A DNA stretch of 64,000 nt from Tretioscincus oriximinensis (Eukaryota > Chordata > Lepidosauria > Squamata > Gymnophthalmidae), in contig JAJVDF010000348.1 of NCBI GenBank assembly GCA_022410635.1, forward strand, positions 246,777 through 310,776, written 5' to 3'. The notes beneath the pieces are model-generated. The model searched no databases and was not told the origin of the DNA. It saw nothing but the letters and a program-made list of their open reading frames with translations. Of this stretch, positions 12,601 to 27,600 are shown in pieces. How positions within the stretch are numbered: position 1 is the first letter of the stretch; every line of letters begins with the position of its first letter. A program made the position numbers and the translations under genes.

Positions 12601-15600
12601 ATCGTATTTATTGATTGATTTTATTGATTTACACTTATATCCCATTTCAGGAGCACCCCCAATCTGGCAAACCTCTCTATTAGCGAAAACATTTGGTGCT
12701 CCTTCCCCAGCACTACTCACATGGCACATCATGAATCAAAGCCTTAATTTTCACTTTGATTCACAATGGGAGCAGGAGAAAAACTCCCCTTGCAACTAAC
12801 ATCTCCTTGCAGATACAGCTAGCAGGCAAGGGTGGGGGGTTGTGTCTTTTGCTCCTGTTGATTATATGATAGCTGAATGTTTCTGCCCTTTCCCACCCTC
12901 TGCCTGAGGTAAGGCTCCCTTGCATCCTCTTAACTATCCCATAGTCCTGCCTATACCAGAAGATCTTAGTAGAATGGTTAAGAATAAAATTATGTTAAAA
13001 CAATACCACAACAACAAACAAACAACAAAGTGAGGAAGGGAAAACTGCTTCTTCAACCAAAGGCCAGGTTAAAGATAAAAATATTCTGAATGAATACTGA
13101 ATGATTGACGCACCTCAAGAGAGAGATTAGTCTGGGGACCACCAAAGAGAACATCTGGCCCAAGGTTGCTAAGGTTTGCATCATTTTATTACTGGATATT
13201 CTTGAGTTATAGCTGATTACTGATTGTCTGCATGACTACTCCATTACCACATCTATACAGTTTTCTTGAGAAATACTGTATGCAGAAGTGCTTCACTTTT
13301 TCCTTTCATCTGAGGAGAGGCAGGGGATCAAATGTAAATGAATGAATGAAAGAACGAATAGTTATTCCTCTGTGTATTATACTGAAATGTTTTGTTCCAT
13401 AGCCACACATGTGGCTTAACCCCCAAAGATGTTAGTGAAATATTAAGGCATAAAGAATGTGATGGACAAATTGCAATAAATATTGCAAAGATCATAAGGG
13501 AAGGAGACAAATGTGACTTTTTACTACTGTTTTGATGTCAGTGCATTTCAGTTACTCTTAGGTCTGTGTGGTAATGGAATCTATATGTAAACCTTTTTTA
13601 AAAAAGAGAATGTGGTTTTTCTCTTTCTTAGATGTTTTGGTGGATGGGCCACAAAACGGGGTATCACCTCATCCATGGGACATCAAAGTCCAAGTGCCAC
13701 AGATGTTTCAGGATGATACAAAAAAATTCCGTGTACCTCATTCATCCATAGTTAAGGTAATTCATTAAACAGGATGAAAAAGTTAACCATTGATTTCCTT
13801 AGTCTTTAGGTACTGTGCAAAATGTGTCATGGTTGGCTGTAATTCTGTTGGGAGTAATAAAGATATCCCCATTCACTTGCGTTCTCCATCTAGAGACTGT
13901 GTCATTTCCAAAGTACTGCCTTCTCTCTAGGAGAATTGACATTTTGTTGAATTCAGCAGGTGATGCTAGACAGAGCCAAATTATTCCCTTTGGGGTCCTA
14001 TTGTTACTTGATAAAACTCTTAACTAATCACTAGGAAATATTTTACTAAACAAGACTACAGTAAACCTTTGCTTGCCTTGTTTGGAAAACTATCATTTAT
14101 TAAAGCTATATTTAAATCCTTCTGACATCTGTAGGATTTAACATTGGCTGTCTCTCCATTGATAAAACACGTTAAATGAGGCCAGTTTCTCTCCCCCAGC
14201 CCCTCTCTCTCACACATACACCCACACATATTTCAAAAGCTCAGTAGTAATGTCTGAAATGTGCCACACAGCCCTTCGCAACAGTTAGATATAGCCAACC
14301 CTGTAACCCACATGGGTTCTCTAACTGAGAGGTAAATGCCACTGAGTTTATCTTTGTTTGGCTAGCAGCCTTTAATAGATGTAAATTGTGCTGTTTGGTT
14401 TTCAGGAATGCCATAAGTGTCATGGGCGAGGTCGGTACAAATGTAGTGGATGTCATGGAGCAGGCAGAGTAAGTTTTTGATTCTGACTTCTTTTTTAATT
14501 TTTATTTGAGGTTGCAAAGTATAGCAAGAACAATGAACTAATACCCTGGAAACACATGTGCTTTTAAACCATCTCCAGTCTGGAAGAAACTAAATAATAA
14601 TAAAAGGCCTAATTCTATCTTCTTTAGTGCCATTTGCCTTTTTCTTTTTTGTTGCTTATTCTGTTATTTATTTGTTTTTCTTTCTTTCATCATTTCTTTT
14701 GGCATCTTCCAGTAGATGATCATTATAGAACAGGACACCTTTGTTCAGAATCAGATTTATCTGAATGAAAACAAAATTCCAACTAAATGGTATATATTTT
14801 TGACCATATGAATTTTATCAGTGGTACAGCAGTAACATGTGGATGACTGGATGTGATGCTTTGATCCTCTCTTGGATCAGGAACTCTGAGGACAGAGTTA
14901 CAGTGTATTTGAAGAAGAAGAAGAAGAAGAGAAGAAGAAGAACTGGGTTTTTATAGCCCCCCTTTCTCACCCAAAAGGACTCAAAGTTGCTTACAAGGGT
15001 ATTTTTCACCCAAAGACTTATATTCTATCTTCCCCACCAAGCTGTTGTGGTTCCCATTTATCTAGTTGCAATCAGTTGCAATTTCTTGCAATTCGTGCTT
15101 TCAAATAGCTGGGTTGGCTAGAGCTACAGGCAAGTAGAAGGTGCTCACCCTCCCCATGTCTGACATAGGGCTTTGAACCCCAATCTCCCGGATGTGAGAC
15201 TGTCTCCTTAGCAACTGAGCCATTCATGCAAACCTCAATAGATCCACTGCTAAAATAGGGATAGAGAGCTCTCAGAATGTTTCTGGGCCAGAATGACATT
15301 AGTTTCATGTGGTAATCTGTTTATTCTGGTGTATTTCAAACAAGCAGGAACAGAGTATTTGCATTGATAATTATACTCTGGAAACATTCCTGCAGTTAGT
15401 TTGAATGCTGTTTTCTAGTCTTTCTATATATTCTGTATGTCACGTGACATGAAGTGGTGAAAGCCAAACATGTAGAACATAGAAAAGCTAGAAAACAGCC
15501 TTCATTCTTCATCCTTCCTGTTCCCAAACCTGGAATGTGACTGCTTCTACCTACAGAAGTGTGAAAGACAGGAAATAGCCATCCAAGTTGATGAATAGAA

Positions 15601-18600
15601 ATGGTTCCGAGATACTATTTGTTGAAGGTAAGTGCAATAGAATCGTAATTCTCTATAATTGATTTTATTGTGTTATAGATTTTTCCTTAGTTGCTTTGCA
15701 GAGGCTGGAAATCAACAAACTGGAAAGTGTTATCAATCATTCACTGAGCTCAACAGTATCCACTCCAGCTTCAGTAATAAGTATTTAGACCTCTAGGCTA
15801 CATGGGTTGGTTTTGCTATCTTGCATGCATAAAAATGTAGCAACTATTCTTTGACTGAAAGAACTATTTTAAGCTGATTCCTTAGACTACATGACCTCAT
15901 TTTACATGAGATATTTCACAACTGCTTTATTTTATTAAAGAACAAGTTATATGATAGATAATTGTGTTGATGGATCAAAGCTCTATTTGCTAAATAAATT
16001 AAGTTATTGGGCAAGAAATATAGTAAGTATCTAAGTGAATTAATAGCATTTATGTGAAGACTCTCTTCGTCTTAAATTTTACTCCACATTGTATCTATTT
16101 AAGGGTGAGAAAAATGTAATAGTTTTTCTTTCATATTATCGGATGCAGAATATTGTCTTTTGTATTAGTTATGGAGAAAGAAATTGGGTGGTCACTTTAT
16201 TGACACATTCTGAAAATTATTGATTCGGATTAAGGTCTTTTCAACTATTATGGTTGATCTTTTTTCAGCAAGAGGTTTAGATTTCCTTTCTGTATGGTGG
16301 CGTGGAGACCACATCATATGCAAATATGAAACCAGACTTGGTGAATCAAAACTTCTCCCTATTCCATTAATACTGAAAAGTATGGAATCTGCCAGTTCTA
16401 GAGTTAATCTCCTTTCAGGAAAGCACTATAAGAGGGAAAACAATGAATGTCATGTTTCATGACACTTGAAGCCAACTAGTATCTTTCCTTAAGAGAATAA
16501 GCCCAGTTCATTTACCAGATTTTAACATTATCCAGATTGGAATATTGACACTCCAAGGGTAAACTTCAGTTGAATCAGAAATAATCTTTATGCTCCCTTT
16601 ATAGCTGTATTCTTAATTTAGGTTGTGATGTTGTTGCACTGTAATTGAATATACAGAGAAGAGTGTTTATAACTATTTGTGTTTTTGAAAATTATTATTA
16701 TCATCAATTATTAGTAACAGTAATAGTAGTAATAATAATAGTAGTAATAGTAATAATAGTAGTAGTAATGATGATGATGATGTCCAACATATTGGTATAC
16801 CTTTTTAAAAAGATACTGATACTGTTTGGTACTATTCATGACCTGTTGAGACCCAATTTTGAGACCCTCAGATATATCAGTCATCCAATGGTTGGTATTT
16901 GGAAGTGTACAAAAACATTATATGCCTCAATTTCCAGTTTTGCAGGGGATTCGTTTCAACTGCACACCAGATGGATCCCTTTAAGGTTCCTAGGCTTACT
17001 GGTTAGAAATTATGCCCCAAAGATTGCCTCTAATGTACAGAATATCCACTTTGATCCTCATCTATTCCCGATTTATGTTTTTTTCTTTCTCAGTCATCCT
17101 GTAGAGGAAAAAATGTGAGCTTAAATGCTTGTTTTGGTTCATTCATGCTGCATACTTGATAAATCCATACAGGGCTTTGAAACTGTTTTGCTACAGAACA
17201 ACAAAGGACTAGTTAGGGTTTTTTTGAAAAAATGTCCAAAATAATGAGTTGGAAGAGGACTAGGCTGGTAAATGCTATCCTAATCATTTTAAACAAAATC
17301 AGTTTTTTACCACAAAAGTAAGTTGTGTTGTATTTCATTCTGAGATAGATATGACACTTTTGAAAATTGTAAAGTTTTCTATTTGTTTTCTGCACCTTTA
17401 GATGCGGTGTGTTACATGCAATGGAGCCAGGCATAAAGCAAAAACAAAATATCTGAAATATCAGAAACAGTGCCAGATGTGTTCAGGTTCTGGCCGCAAA
17501 AGGTAAAGTTTCAGGGATAGATTTTTATTATTTACTTGTTCATTTATTTCTGTTGTATTGGGTATTAAGAGATCTCAGGGTCGAAAGTAATAAAGATTAA
17601 TGAAAAATGTAGTTATAACCAATTTACTAAAAGGACAATAAAAGTGTGTAAAAGAGGAGCAAAGGCTGTTGCTTCGGCTGAACTTTTGAACAGTGCATCT
17701 GTAAACTGTTTTCTTCATTTTTCTAATGTTAGGATGGCTGGATAGCCACATAGTTTAGTAGCACTCACAAGTGTGAGGAAAATATTTATTGTACTTAAAA
17801 AAAAAAAAACAAGGAAAAGCAGCTTTCCTAGTGCTTCTCCTCAATGCAGAGTGATATATACTGTACACCACTGTCTTGGCTGGCATGGTGCATGTGTTTG
17901 GTTGCCCAAAACCGCACATTTCTGGAGATTTTGTGCTGGCAAAATCACCGGACACCAAGTGAACAGGTAAGCCAGGTCACTGCACATTGTTCATGCCTCT
18001 GAAGAGTAACTATCACATAGGTGATGATTGTTTATTCCATACGGAAGGCATGCATGTAGATGTATCTTTAGTCTCAGCAGAATTCCAATATCAGATTCTA
18101 ATTCATTGGCAGGACTTTCTGGGAAAATATGTACTTTGAGTTATTTGGGGCCCAAACTATTGTGATTTATTTGTATCCCNTTTCCATTTTATTGGGTAAA
18201 GCAGCACACAAGTGTGATCACTTGGGAACACCATTTTCTCTTATTTTAGAGGAGACATCGAGAAACATAGTCGGACGTACTGGAAACCCACATTCATAGA
18301 CATCTCAATTAGTGTAGCTTATAATAAAATTATTTTGCTTCTCTTCTGCTTTCCTTGGATGGACTTTCCTAACCTGGTTTCCAGATTTAGCTCAAGTAAT
18401 ATTATAGTTTTCACTGAGCTTTTCATTTTTACTATTTTCAACTGATTCCAGTTTCTTGGGCTAAGGTGAGAAACGTAGAACAAACCAATGCACACAGGAC
18501 ATGGATTTCAATTTTACATTTCAAAGGTGCAGCACATGTTCTGGACGAGGCAATAAAATCTGTACAACCTGCCAAGGCGAAAAAAGATTACTGCACTTCA

Positions 18601-21600
18601 TACAGCTAACAATAATCTGGTACGTGATGTTCTTGTGGTTGATGCTGACCTTGATTTTGTTGTTTTGAAATGAATTGCCTTGACCACTGAAGTCTCTCAA
18701 AGAACTAAATTCATGTTCACTAAAAGTGTTATGTTATTTTTCTCTCTTCCTGACTGCCCTATGAGAACATACAGAGAGGGAGGTTACTTCTCTGGTTCTA
18801 TGACATAAAGTATAAAAAGAATTGCAATTATATTCCTGTTAAAAGTCAGGGTCTAGTGGCTACAATCATATTTGCTCCTTCTGCTCTGAGAAGACTCTGC
18901 TGTATTTTCCACTATAGCATAAAATAACTTTTTTTAAAAAAAAGGAACAAAGAAAAATGTAAGCCTGGATCGAGACACATCATCCTTACCTCACATTTTT
19001 ACATCTAGAGTATCATATTATCTTCTAGAGTATCTGGCTCTATAATTCTAAACTGAAACCAGCCTTCACTTTCTCAATGTCTAATTTCTGATATCTTCTA
19101 CCTTTAAAGTTTGTTCAGTTGTAGTATAATAATTTTGTATTTCTCCCAAACCACTTATTCCCCAATTTTTCAACTCATTTTTACCATTATTTAATGCCTT
19201 CTAATATCAATTTATTACTACTACTTTTTTATTTCTTTGGTAATTTCTCATTCTATTCTTTACATATTTGAAAAGTATTCTTCTTATTTATAATTTCACT
19301 CGTTAGCTTTGAGTGGGTAGAAGAATTGAGAAAAGGATTATTTTCCCCTTCACCCAAACAGTCATTTTGTCTGCAGAATTTACTACCCAGGGAAATATTA
19401 TAGCAGCCAGCCTGGATAGTCTTAAGAAACAGGAAAAAAATAGTACATTTATATCAATAGATTCAAGAAAGAATGGCCAAATAATGTCTCCAGAGTGGAG
19501 AGACAAGCAAGAGGTATTTAAAGACCAATTGTAGAAAGTTGAAAATGTAAGACTTTGCTTACATCTTGTGCTTGAGAATGTCACGTAGGAGACTGAATGC
19601 TGGACTAAGTGGGCTCTATTCCAATAGCCCTCCTTTAATTTTTATTTGTCTTCTTGTTTCCACATTGATCCGCTGGATGAGAAATAAAAGCTCATTGGGC
19701 AAGGAACAAATTTCCAGAATTAGTTGTCAGAGATCAATATGATAACCCAAGATCATGTTTTCCTAGTTATATGGAACTAATGACAGTTCCTTTCAAAACT
19801 GGGACAAAGCTTGTCTTGTTATTTAACAAATCCTTTCTAATTAGGCAAAGGCACCAGATGTGATAGTGACTGAGCCATTTATAGTCCTTAAACCAAATTA
19901 GGTTTCTTTCCAATTATTCTGCTGCTACGGGCTACATATCTGTGTTGACTCTTTGTTGCTGCACCATTGGCAGCAGTAGTTCATTCAGCTGGTTACTTGG
20001 GCAAAGGGCCTATTGCCACTGCTGTCAGTCCAAAATTTTCCTACTGTGAGGAGAAGAGTGAAATTCACCTCTTGGCATTTTTCTCCTATTTGTTGTGGGA
20101 AGGCCTTGGGCACTTATCCACCTTTCCAAAACAACAATTGAGACGAGAGAAGTGAGAAAGGCATATGAGAGTCCAAGGCCCTGTCACTACTAAGTCTTAT
20201 GGGGTCTGCCATAACCTACACTGGTATGTGGATGGCCAACCCAGAACCTGAACCAGATATAACCCAGGGCAAGGATCAGGGGGACAGAGCCTAAGAGTCT
20301 CCCTAGCCATCTTCCCCTTCTAATTGTCAGAACCCTGTCCTCTCCCAAAAGAGTCCAGAAATGTACAGATCCAGCACTCAATTTTTTCCTTTCTACATAG
20401 GGTTAGCAGAAAAAAACAGACTGTGGTGCTGCATCTTTAACTGCTGTCTGTGTTTTTCAAGGAATCCTATCCTTGTCAAAGCTTCTTTGATCTCATCTGA
20501 CTCCAACTGGTTCCATTCCCATGACCCCATCTGACTCCATCCTCTTGCTCTCCTCACCTGCACTGACCCAATCCAAACATCCACCATGTCATTGCTCAAG
20601 GAGAAGGGGAGTTACTTAAGGAAGCAATAAGGTTTTTCATCTTTGAATTTGAAGGAATATGCTGGAAGGCATAGCTTTATTTTACTTTTTTTTTCTTTAC
20701 AGGAAGGACAATGTGCATGAATTCATTTCAGAAAATCAGCTAAATTTTCCAAGAGAATTGCTCAGTAATGCCGTTGGGGAGAACATATTCAAAGATGAAA
20801 ACACACTGGTGAATACAACATATTTCCATAGTTCATTCCTTATGGCATCTTCTTTTGTTTCTTCCTGTGAAATGTTTCTTAGACATACATGATAGAAAAA
20901 TCACTGGATTGGCTTGATAGTAAAATTTTGTTTAATTTTGTTTGTCACCTCAAGGTTTCATACTGTCTTAATGGAAAGGTACTCAGACATCTCTTTACTC
21001 TGCAAGATTAGTTGTATAGATTGGCCACTGTCTAATGATGGTTCTATCTAAATTAGCTTTTGGAAGCAAGTGACAAAACAATATTTGCTAAGAACGGGTT
21101 ACTTGCATTTGTGCTCAATGGAGATCTCTACAGTGATTGGCATAACAGTGTGATGTGTGAGGAAACCAAATGCAAAGTTTCCAACACATCCTTTTCTGCC
21201 ACCCTGCTAGTTCTGCTACATAAGTCCATTACTTCCAGAAGAGGTGGTAATAGCTAGCAGCCTGGATAGCTTTAAGACAGGATTGGACAGGTTTATGGAC
21301 ACCAAGAGCTATTAGGATGGAACTCTTGATACTGCCTCCAAGATGGAACAATGGGCAGCATTCTTGAAATGTCATTTGCAGGGCATCTGGAACAGGTGAA
21401 GATTTTGCCTTCTTAAGTTTCAAACTGTCAGGTACAACTGGAGGGCCACTGTGTGAGACAGACTGCTGGACTAGATGGGCTCCAGCCTGATTTAGCAGGG
21501 CTCCTCTTGTGTTTATGTTATTATAAGTCAACGATGCTATTATGCCCACATCACAACATGGCTTCTGGTGACTTGGGCCCTGGGCAGAATATAGGGTAAA

Positions 21601-24600
21601 AATCAGTCATGAGCCTCTGCGTACTTCTTATCCTTTCGCAAACATATCATTAGAAACTTTGTGGAATAGACGAGAGGACAATCAGGGAGTAACTGCTGAA
21701 GAATACTTCGCATGCCCAGAAATACGGAACATGCTCAGTTGTGTTGTCTTGTGCAGCTTCTTCTCATGGTATCCTACCTTCCCATTAGGAAGATAGACAC
21801 ACAGAAGGCTTTTCGTTCCTGTGACTGCTTTCATGGCAATTTGTTTTTGTTTAGAATAATGCCTGAATAATTGAGCTATAGAATATACTGGGGGAAAAGG
21901 ACACTTATTCCAAGTTGAGTGCCAAAANTCCATTAGCAGGCATGATGGAGACATCATGATGGCACTACGAAAGAGATAGAAAAACTATATGTGATGTGAC
22001 CTTGTTGAATGTCTGACATTCATACAGTATATTTACTGCACTAGGCATTATTCTGGATTGAATCACAGGATGAGACCTCTCATCCTCTTACCAGTTCAAG
22101 CCTCTTAGTCTGCACTCTCGTTTGCTTGCAGTGTTCCTATTCTGGAGTATAATCCAGAATAAGGCTGAGTTCAGAAAAGATAGTCTTTCCTTCCTTCCTT
22201 CTGATCAGTAGAGGCAGGCTGAAGTTTTTCTTGGGTGGGCAACTTCAAAACCAGTTTGGATGATTGACTGGTAGATTAATTAATTAGTTAAATATAAGAG
22301 AAATATTGCAAAGTGAGGTTCTAATCTGTGATCAGTTTTGCATCTAAGTCTTGAAAGGGAATAATGGGTATTCTCTGGCTTTTAATACAATGCCAACAGC
22401 AGTCAGCAACACACTATTAATCAATTAAATAAAACATATGTTCCCATAATTTCCAGTTCACTCTAACCATCTAATTTATATTGGCATTTTCTAAAACATG
22501 TGGGTTTTGCCTCTTTGGCTTCTAATCTGCCACTCTTTTAGCTCATAATGCTGAACAAATCCTCTTTGACTGATATTTTAATAATAATGGGCAGGTTTAG
22601 AACAGGAAAATGCCTGTAATAGTCATGATATTGCTTTGCTTGAAAGTATGTTGTTGCACTGAATGAATGATTAGGTTGATTTAAGGATAATATCCCCAAT
22701 GTCATGCATAATGTGTTAATAAAGCTTATGTAGGGTAAGGATTTTTTTAAAAAAATAACCTTGTTATTCTGTGTCCAGAAAATCTAGCAAGGGGATCTTG
22801 TTGCACTTTAGAGACTAACAAGAAATAGGATAGGTGGCATTAGCTTTCACAGACAGATCTACATCTTCAGATGCTGGGAAACTCCTGCCAGGTACAGACT
22901 ATACGTAGCACACTGATTGCAGGAAATAANAACAGGCATGTAAATATGGGTGAGGGGATTAATCAGGTCAGGTACGGCTCATGGACAGAAGCTAATCCTT
23001 TTAAGTGGAGTGAAGGCATGGATGATGGAGTATAAAAATGGATTTGTGAAACTGTGCTGCTTGTTTCTGAAATTCTTCAATTTTAGGTGCATCCACTTGC
23101 TGACTTCCCTCAGCCCGAGATCTCTTTGGCATCCCAAAGAGCTATTGAAGACCATAATGCCACATTCAGGAGCACGTCTTGCATTCTNCAACAGGTATGT
23201 TCTATGGACATATTTTTATTTTGATAGATATTCCAACCATGAATAAATGTTAATAAAAGATCTATCGATCTATCGGTTAATCCACCTAGCATCTATTTAT
23301 TATTTTAAATTGCCTTTCAATTTACATGTGTATCAACAATATTAGTTTAGCCAGGAAGAAAACCTGGGTGTAGGGGGGCTGTCCAAAGAGATGGGAAGCT
23401 CTCTAAAATGTGATCAGTAAGTTCTTATAGTAGGTTCTTCAAATGATAGTTTGGAGACCAGTGAACCAGAGGACTTCACCAGCCCAGGAATCTGAGTTCC
23501 AAGGAGTAATTTGCATATTCTTTGTGCATGCTGGGAAGAAGCTAAAAACTCATCACAAGGCAAAAGGACACTAGGTTTGGTGACCAGGGAACCAGAAGAT
23601 TTCACCAACCCATGAGAATAACAGTCTGCGAATTTTTACACCAACAAAGTGAAAGCTGATAAGAAAAGTTCATTGTCTTGCTTTAAGCAACATGGAAGAG
23701 AAGAGCGACCCCATGGTCTTCTGCATTGAATGTAATATGTTTATAGTGCTGCCAGAAGAGAAGAAAAACTTTACCTACCACAAATGCAAGCTTGTGTCGC
23801 TGCTAGAAGAAAAGGTACGAAGTCTTGAGGAGACTGTGTCCACTCTGGAACTCATTAGGGAAGCAGAGGACTTCCTCGACCAAACAGAAGAGCCCCTTCA
23901 GATTCATGGAAAAGAAAATCCTAGCATACCTGTAGAAACAGCAAAATGGGAAAAAGCAATTCAGAGAAAGAGGAGGGATAGGAGGCAGTCAGCATTTACA
24001 CAGCTTAAAAACTGGTACCAGGTTCTCATGCAGGAGAACAATGAAGAGGTGCAGAATGATATGCCTAGTCCACACATGAAGAGCAGTCCAGTTAGCACTC
24101 AGAAACCTCTTGAACTGAAAAAAAACCCTGTCACTGAGGAGAAGAAAAGGAGAATGGTTGTTGTGGGAGATTTCCTACTGAGAGGAACAGAAGTGACTGT
24201 GTGCAGACCTGAGGTATGCTGTCTTCCAGATGTGTCTGAGAGACTGGACAGTCATCTGTCTGGGATGGTTTAATGAATCTTGCATTGAGCAGAGTATTGG
24301 ATCCGATGACCCTGGAGGTCCCTTCCAATTCTATGATCTATGGTCCTGGGACAGATCTAGGCCAGGAGTGTGGTGGGACTGCACAGAATGCATCATGCCA
24401 CCCATGTGACCCTAGCATAGCTCCAAAGCCAAAGCCTATGTAGACAGCTTATCAATAAAGTCCAGGTTCAATACAAAAAATGTGGTTGATTTTAAAGCAA
24501 AGGGCTGAGAGTTTGATTCTTGGCTCTCTCTAGTACAAGGTGCTGGTAATTAGAACATAAGAACATAGGAGGAGCCCTGCTGAATCGGGACATAACCCAT

Positions 24601-27600
24601 CTAGTCCAGCCTTCTGTCTCACACAGTGNCCCATCATTTGCACCTGGGCAGTCTGGAACAGAAGAAGGTAAAATCTTCAGCTGTTCTTAACACCCACAAA
24701 AGGAATTTCAGGAATACTGCCTGTTGCTTCATCTCGGCGGCANTATCAAGAAAGCTATGCTGTTAGCTGTTTATATCCTTGGCTTCCATGAACTTATCTA
24801 ATCCTGTTTTAAAGCTATCCAGGCTACTAGCTACTATCACCCTCTGGGTGAAAAAAAATACTTTCCTTTGTTTGTCCTCACTCTTCTGGCCATCAGTTTC
24901 AAGGATAGAGTGATAGAGAAAATAATTTTTCTCTATTCACCTTATCCATCCCATGCATGATTTTATACATCTCAGTTAGATCTCCTCTCAAAAGCTGTCT
25001 TTTGAGGCTGAAGAGTCTGAGATGTTGCAGCCAGATTTCATAAGGGAGGTGCTTCGATCCCNTGATCAGTCTTGTTGCTCTTTTCTGCACCTTCTCTAGT
25101 TCCACAATATTCTTTTTTCATTTCATCGTATTTCACTAACTGAGAAGAAATATGGATGTAACTTTGGTTCCACGTTGATGGGACACAACACCAAGAGTAA
25201 AAATCACAGTTTTGATATACAGTAGGCCAAATAGTAACAGATAAGGAAACCTAGTGTTTGAGTGTGAGGATAGTGAGATAACTAATACTTTTCTGTTAGC
25301 ATTTGAGTCAAGAAACCCTAAGAAAATTTGATTTCGTGTCATTTTCATTCAAATTTCTAGTTAGCCATGCTCATCTTCCAGTCAGTCATTGAATCATAGA
25401 GTTGCAGTGACTTCCGGGGCCATCAGATCCCACCAACCTACTCCATGCAGGATTCACTACATTATCGCAGGCAGGCAGCTGTCCAGCCCCTAAAGGCTTC
25501 CATCAAAGGAGAACTGACCACTGCTGATTGATCACCCTTAGGTCAGAACTTTTTTTTTTTAATCTGATCTCTTTTTAGTCTCTTGCAGTTTCTTCTCATG
25601 GTTTCTAATCTTTCATTGAACACGTGAGAGTAAAGCTGGTCTAAGGTTATCAGATAAAATCTAGGCTACAAGGTTAAAATGTTAATGCCTGTAGAAGACA
25701 GGACTTTTCACCTGGTATTCCACCATGTACTCAGGGCAGATCACAATAGAAATCCCATAAAACAGGTTAAAATAGAACAGTGACTTCAAAGAGAGGAGAT
25801 TTTTTGGGGGGCTCAGTCATAGGTGAGGATGACTGACACATCTCAGTAGGGAGAGAATTCCACAACCTGGGGGCTATCGCTGAGAAGGTCCTCCCACCTG
25901 TCCACAACCCTTTGATGAGTGAAGGAGATGGGTGGGATTGTCAAGAAATCATTAAAGGTGTCATCTTCTATCCCCATATTTTANCTGGTAACCCTAAGCT
26001 CTGTGACATCCTACGGATATTTATGGAAAGTTATCATGTCTCCTCTCAGTTTTCATTTTGGCAGTCTAAATATTCTGAGAGCCTTTAATTCCTGATAAGT
26101 AACAAAGAGTTTATATAATTACTTCTATAAAGCAGGTATTTTTTTTTTTTTTGGGGGGGGGGAATTACTTATTCCTCCCCTCAAAATTATAGGCAACAGT
26201 ACATTTGTTGCAGTATTTTCATTTGAGCAGCAGATGGCAGAGTCACAATGTTTTATTAGTACAGATTGCCAAAAAATCTGCATCCTTCATAGAAACTTCA
26301 TCTTCAGAGTTATTGTGAAAAGAATTCTATAATCAAATGCTTTAATGAATTACAACATTGCATTTTAGTATTTCTAACGATAAAATCCCAACAGTGGAGG
26401 CTCTTGGAAAATCAAGATTCTTGATTTTCTTGGACAGATTGTTTCTTTAGCAGAATAGGACTCTTTTGGGATTGCCCAATCTGTTCCAGCTCCAACTGCA
26501 CGCTCTGAGGTGTGGATTGTTTTGGAGTTAGCATTGAGCCTCCAAAGGCTAGAAATAAATACTTTTGGCCTTCAGAGCCCAGAGTAACATTTTGGTGTTC
26601 TCTCTTGCAATCTTGAAGTGCCTCTCCTCCAGGTATCCTGAAAAAAAGAATTATATCTTCAACTCACTAGTGTAGGCTAGATCTAGGAACATGCCAAAGA
26701 TTTCAATGAGATCTGCAGGTGAAAGTCACCTTATTCCTGTCTACTGTATGTTCCATTCAGTGTGGGAAGACTGGGAAGATTTCAGTGTTAGAAAAGGNTA
26801 TAGGAACTTTCTTCCTTATCCATTGTTAGTATAAGGAATAAAGTTCCTGTACTCCTTTCTAATACAGATTACTTTTGCAAGGTGTCAAGAAGAGTTGAAG
26901 ATTTCGTCCTCCTGTTCCAGACTGCCCAGGTGCAGCTGGTGAGATAGAATGTTGGACTAGATGCACTCTGGCACGATTAACCAGGGCTCCTCTTACGTTC
27001 TTATGTATGTTCAAATACTGTATGTTGAACAGAAAAGATATTTGGACCACCTAGTGCTGCCTTTGACATTTACTGCTGACTATTCAGAAGCTGTCACAAA
27101 GACCTGGAATATTATTGGTCATCTCTCTCTGCTCAACCTCCTTTTCCTAACCTCCTGTAGAAAAAAGAGTAATATTATTGAATAGATGAAGAGAAGAAAA
27201 AGGAAGCTTTAACAGCTGCTGTTCACTGGAGATAAATGATTTGAGATCAAAAACTTTTCCTCTAAGGATTTTTTTTTAAAAAAATGTGCGTATACACACT
27301 CATATAAACACACACACTTTTTTCCTTTAAAGGTTATTTTGTAGATGGGTCTTGTATAGCCTCACATAGAAATCGTGTAGGTGTTGTGCCATGTAGCATT
27401 TATGCTTTGGCTGTTTTGCCCCTTGTAAGAACACAGTATTCTTTCATGTCTGCCAGACCAGTACATTCGTAAAATATGTATCCTTGTANGCCCTGGCCTC
27501 CTTGTAAGCCTGGCCTTTTACAAAGGCAAGGGCAAGTTTTTCATGCCGTTTAGAATTATTAGGGTCCATGCAAAAGTCCAACAGCTAGAGAGCAAAATTC

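Noticed and set aside
16645..17118. 157-codon open frame (plus strand)
   Set aside because: Starts in an AGT/AAT/ATG microsatellite that translates to Ile/Val/Met runs and continues through intron sequence; no known protein resemblance.
23449..23625. Possible CRISPR-like direct repeats
   Set aside because: Only two diverged units of 126-bp period in a vertebrate LINE 5' region; not a CRISPR array.
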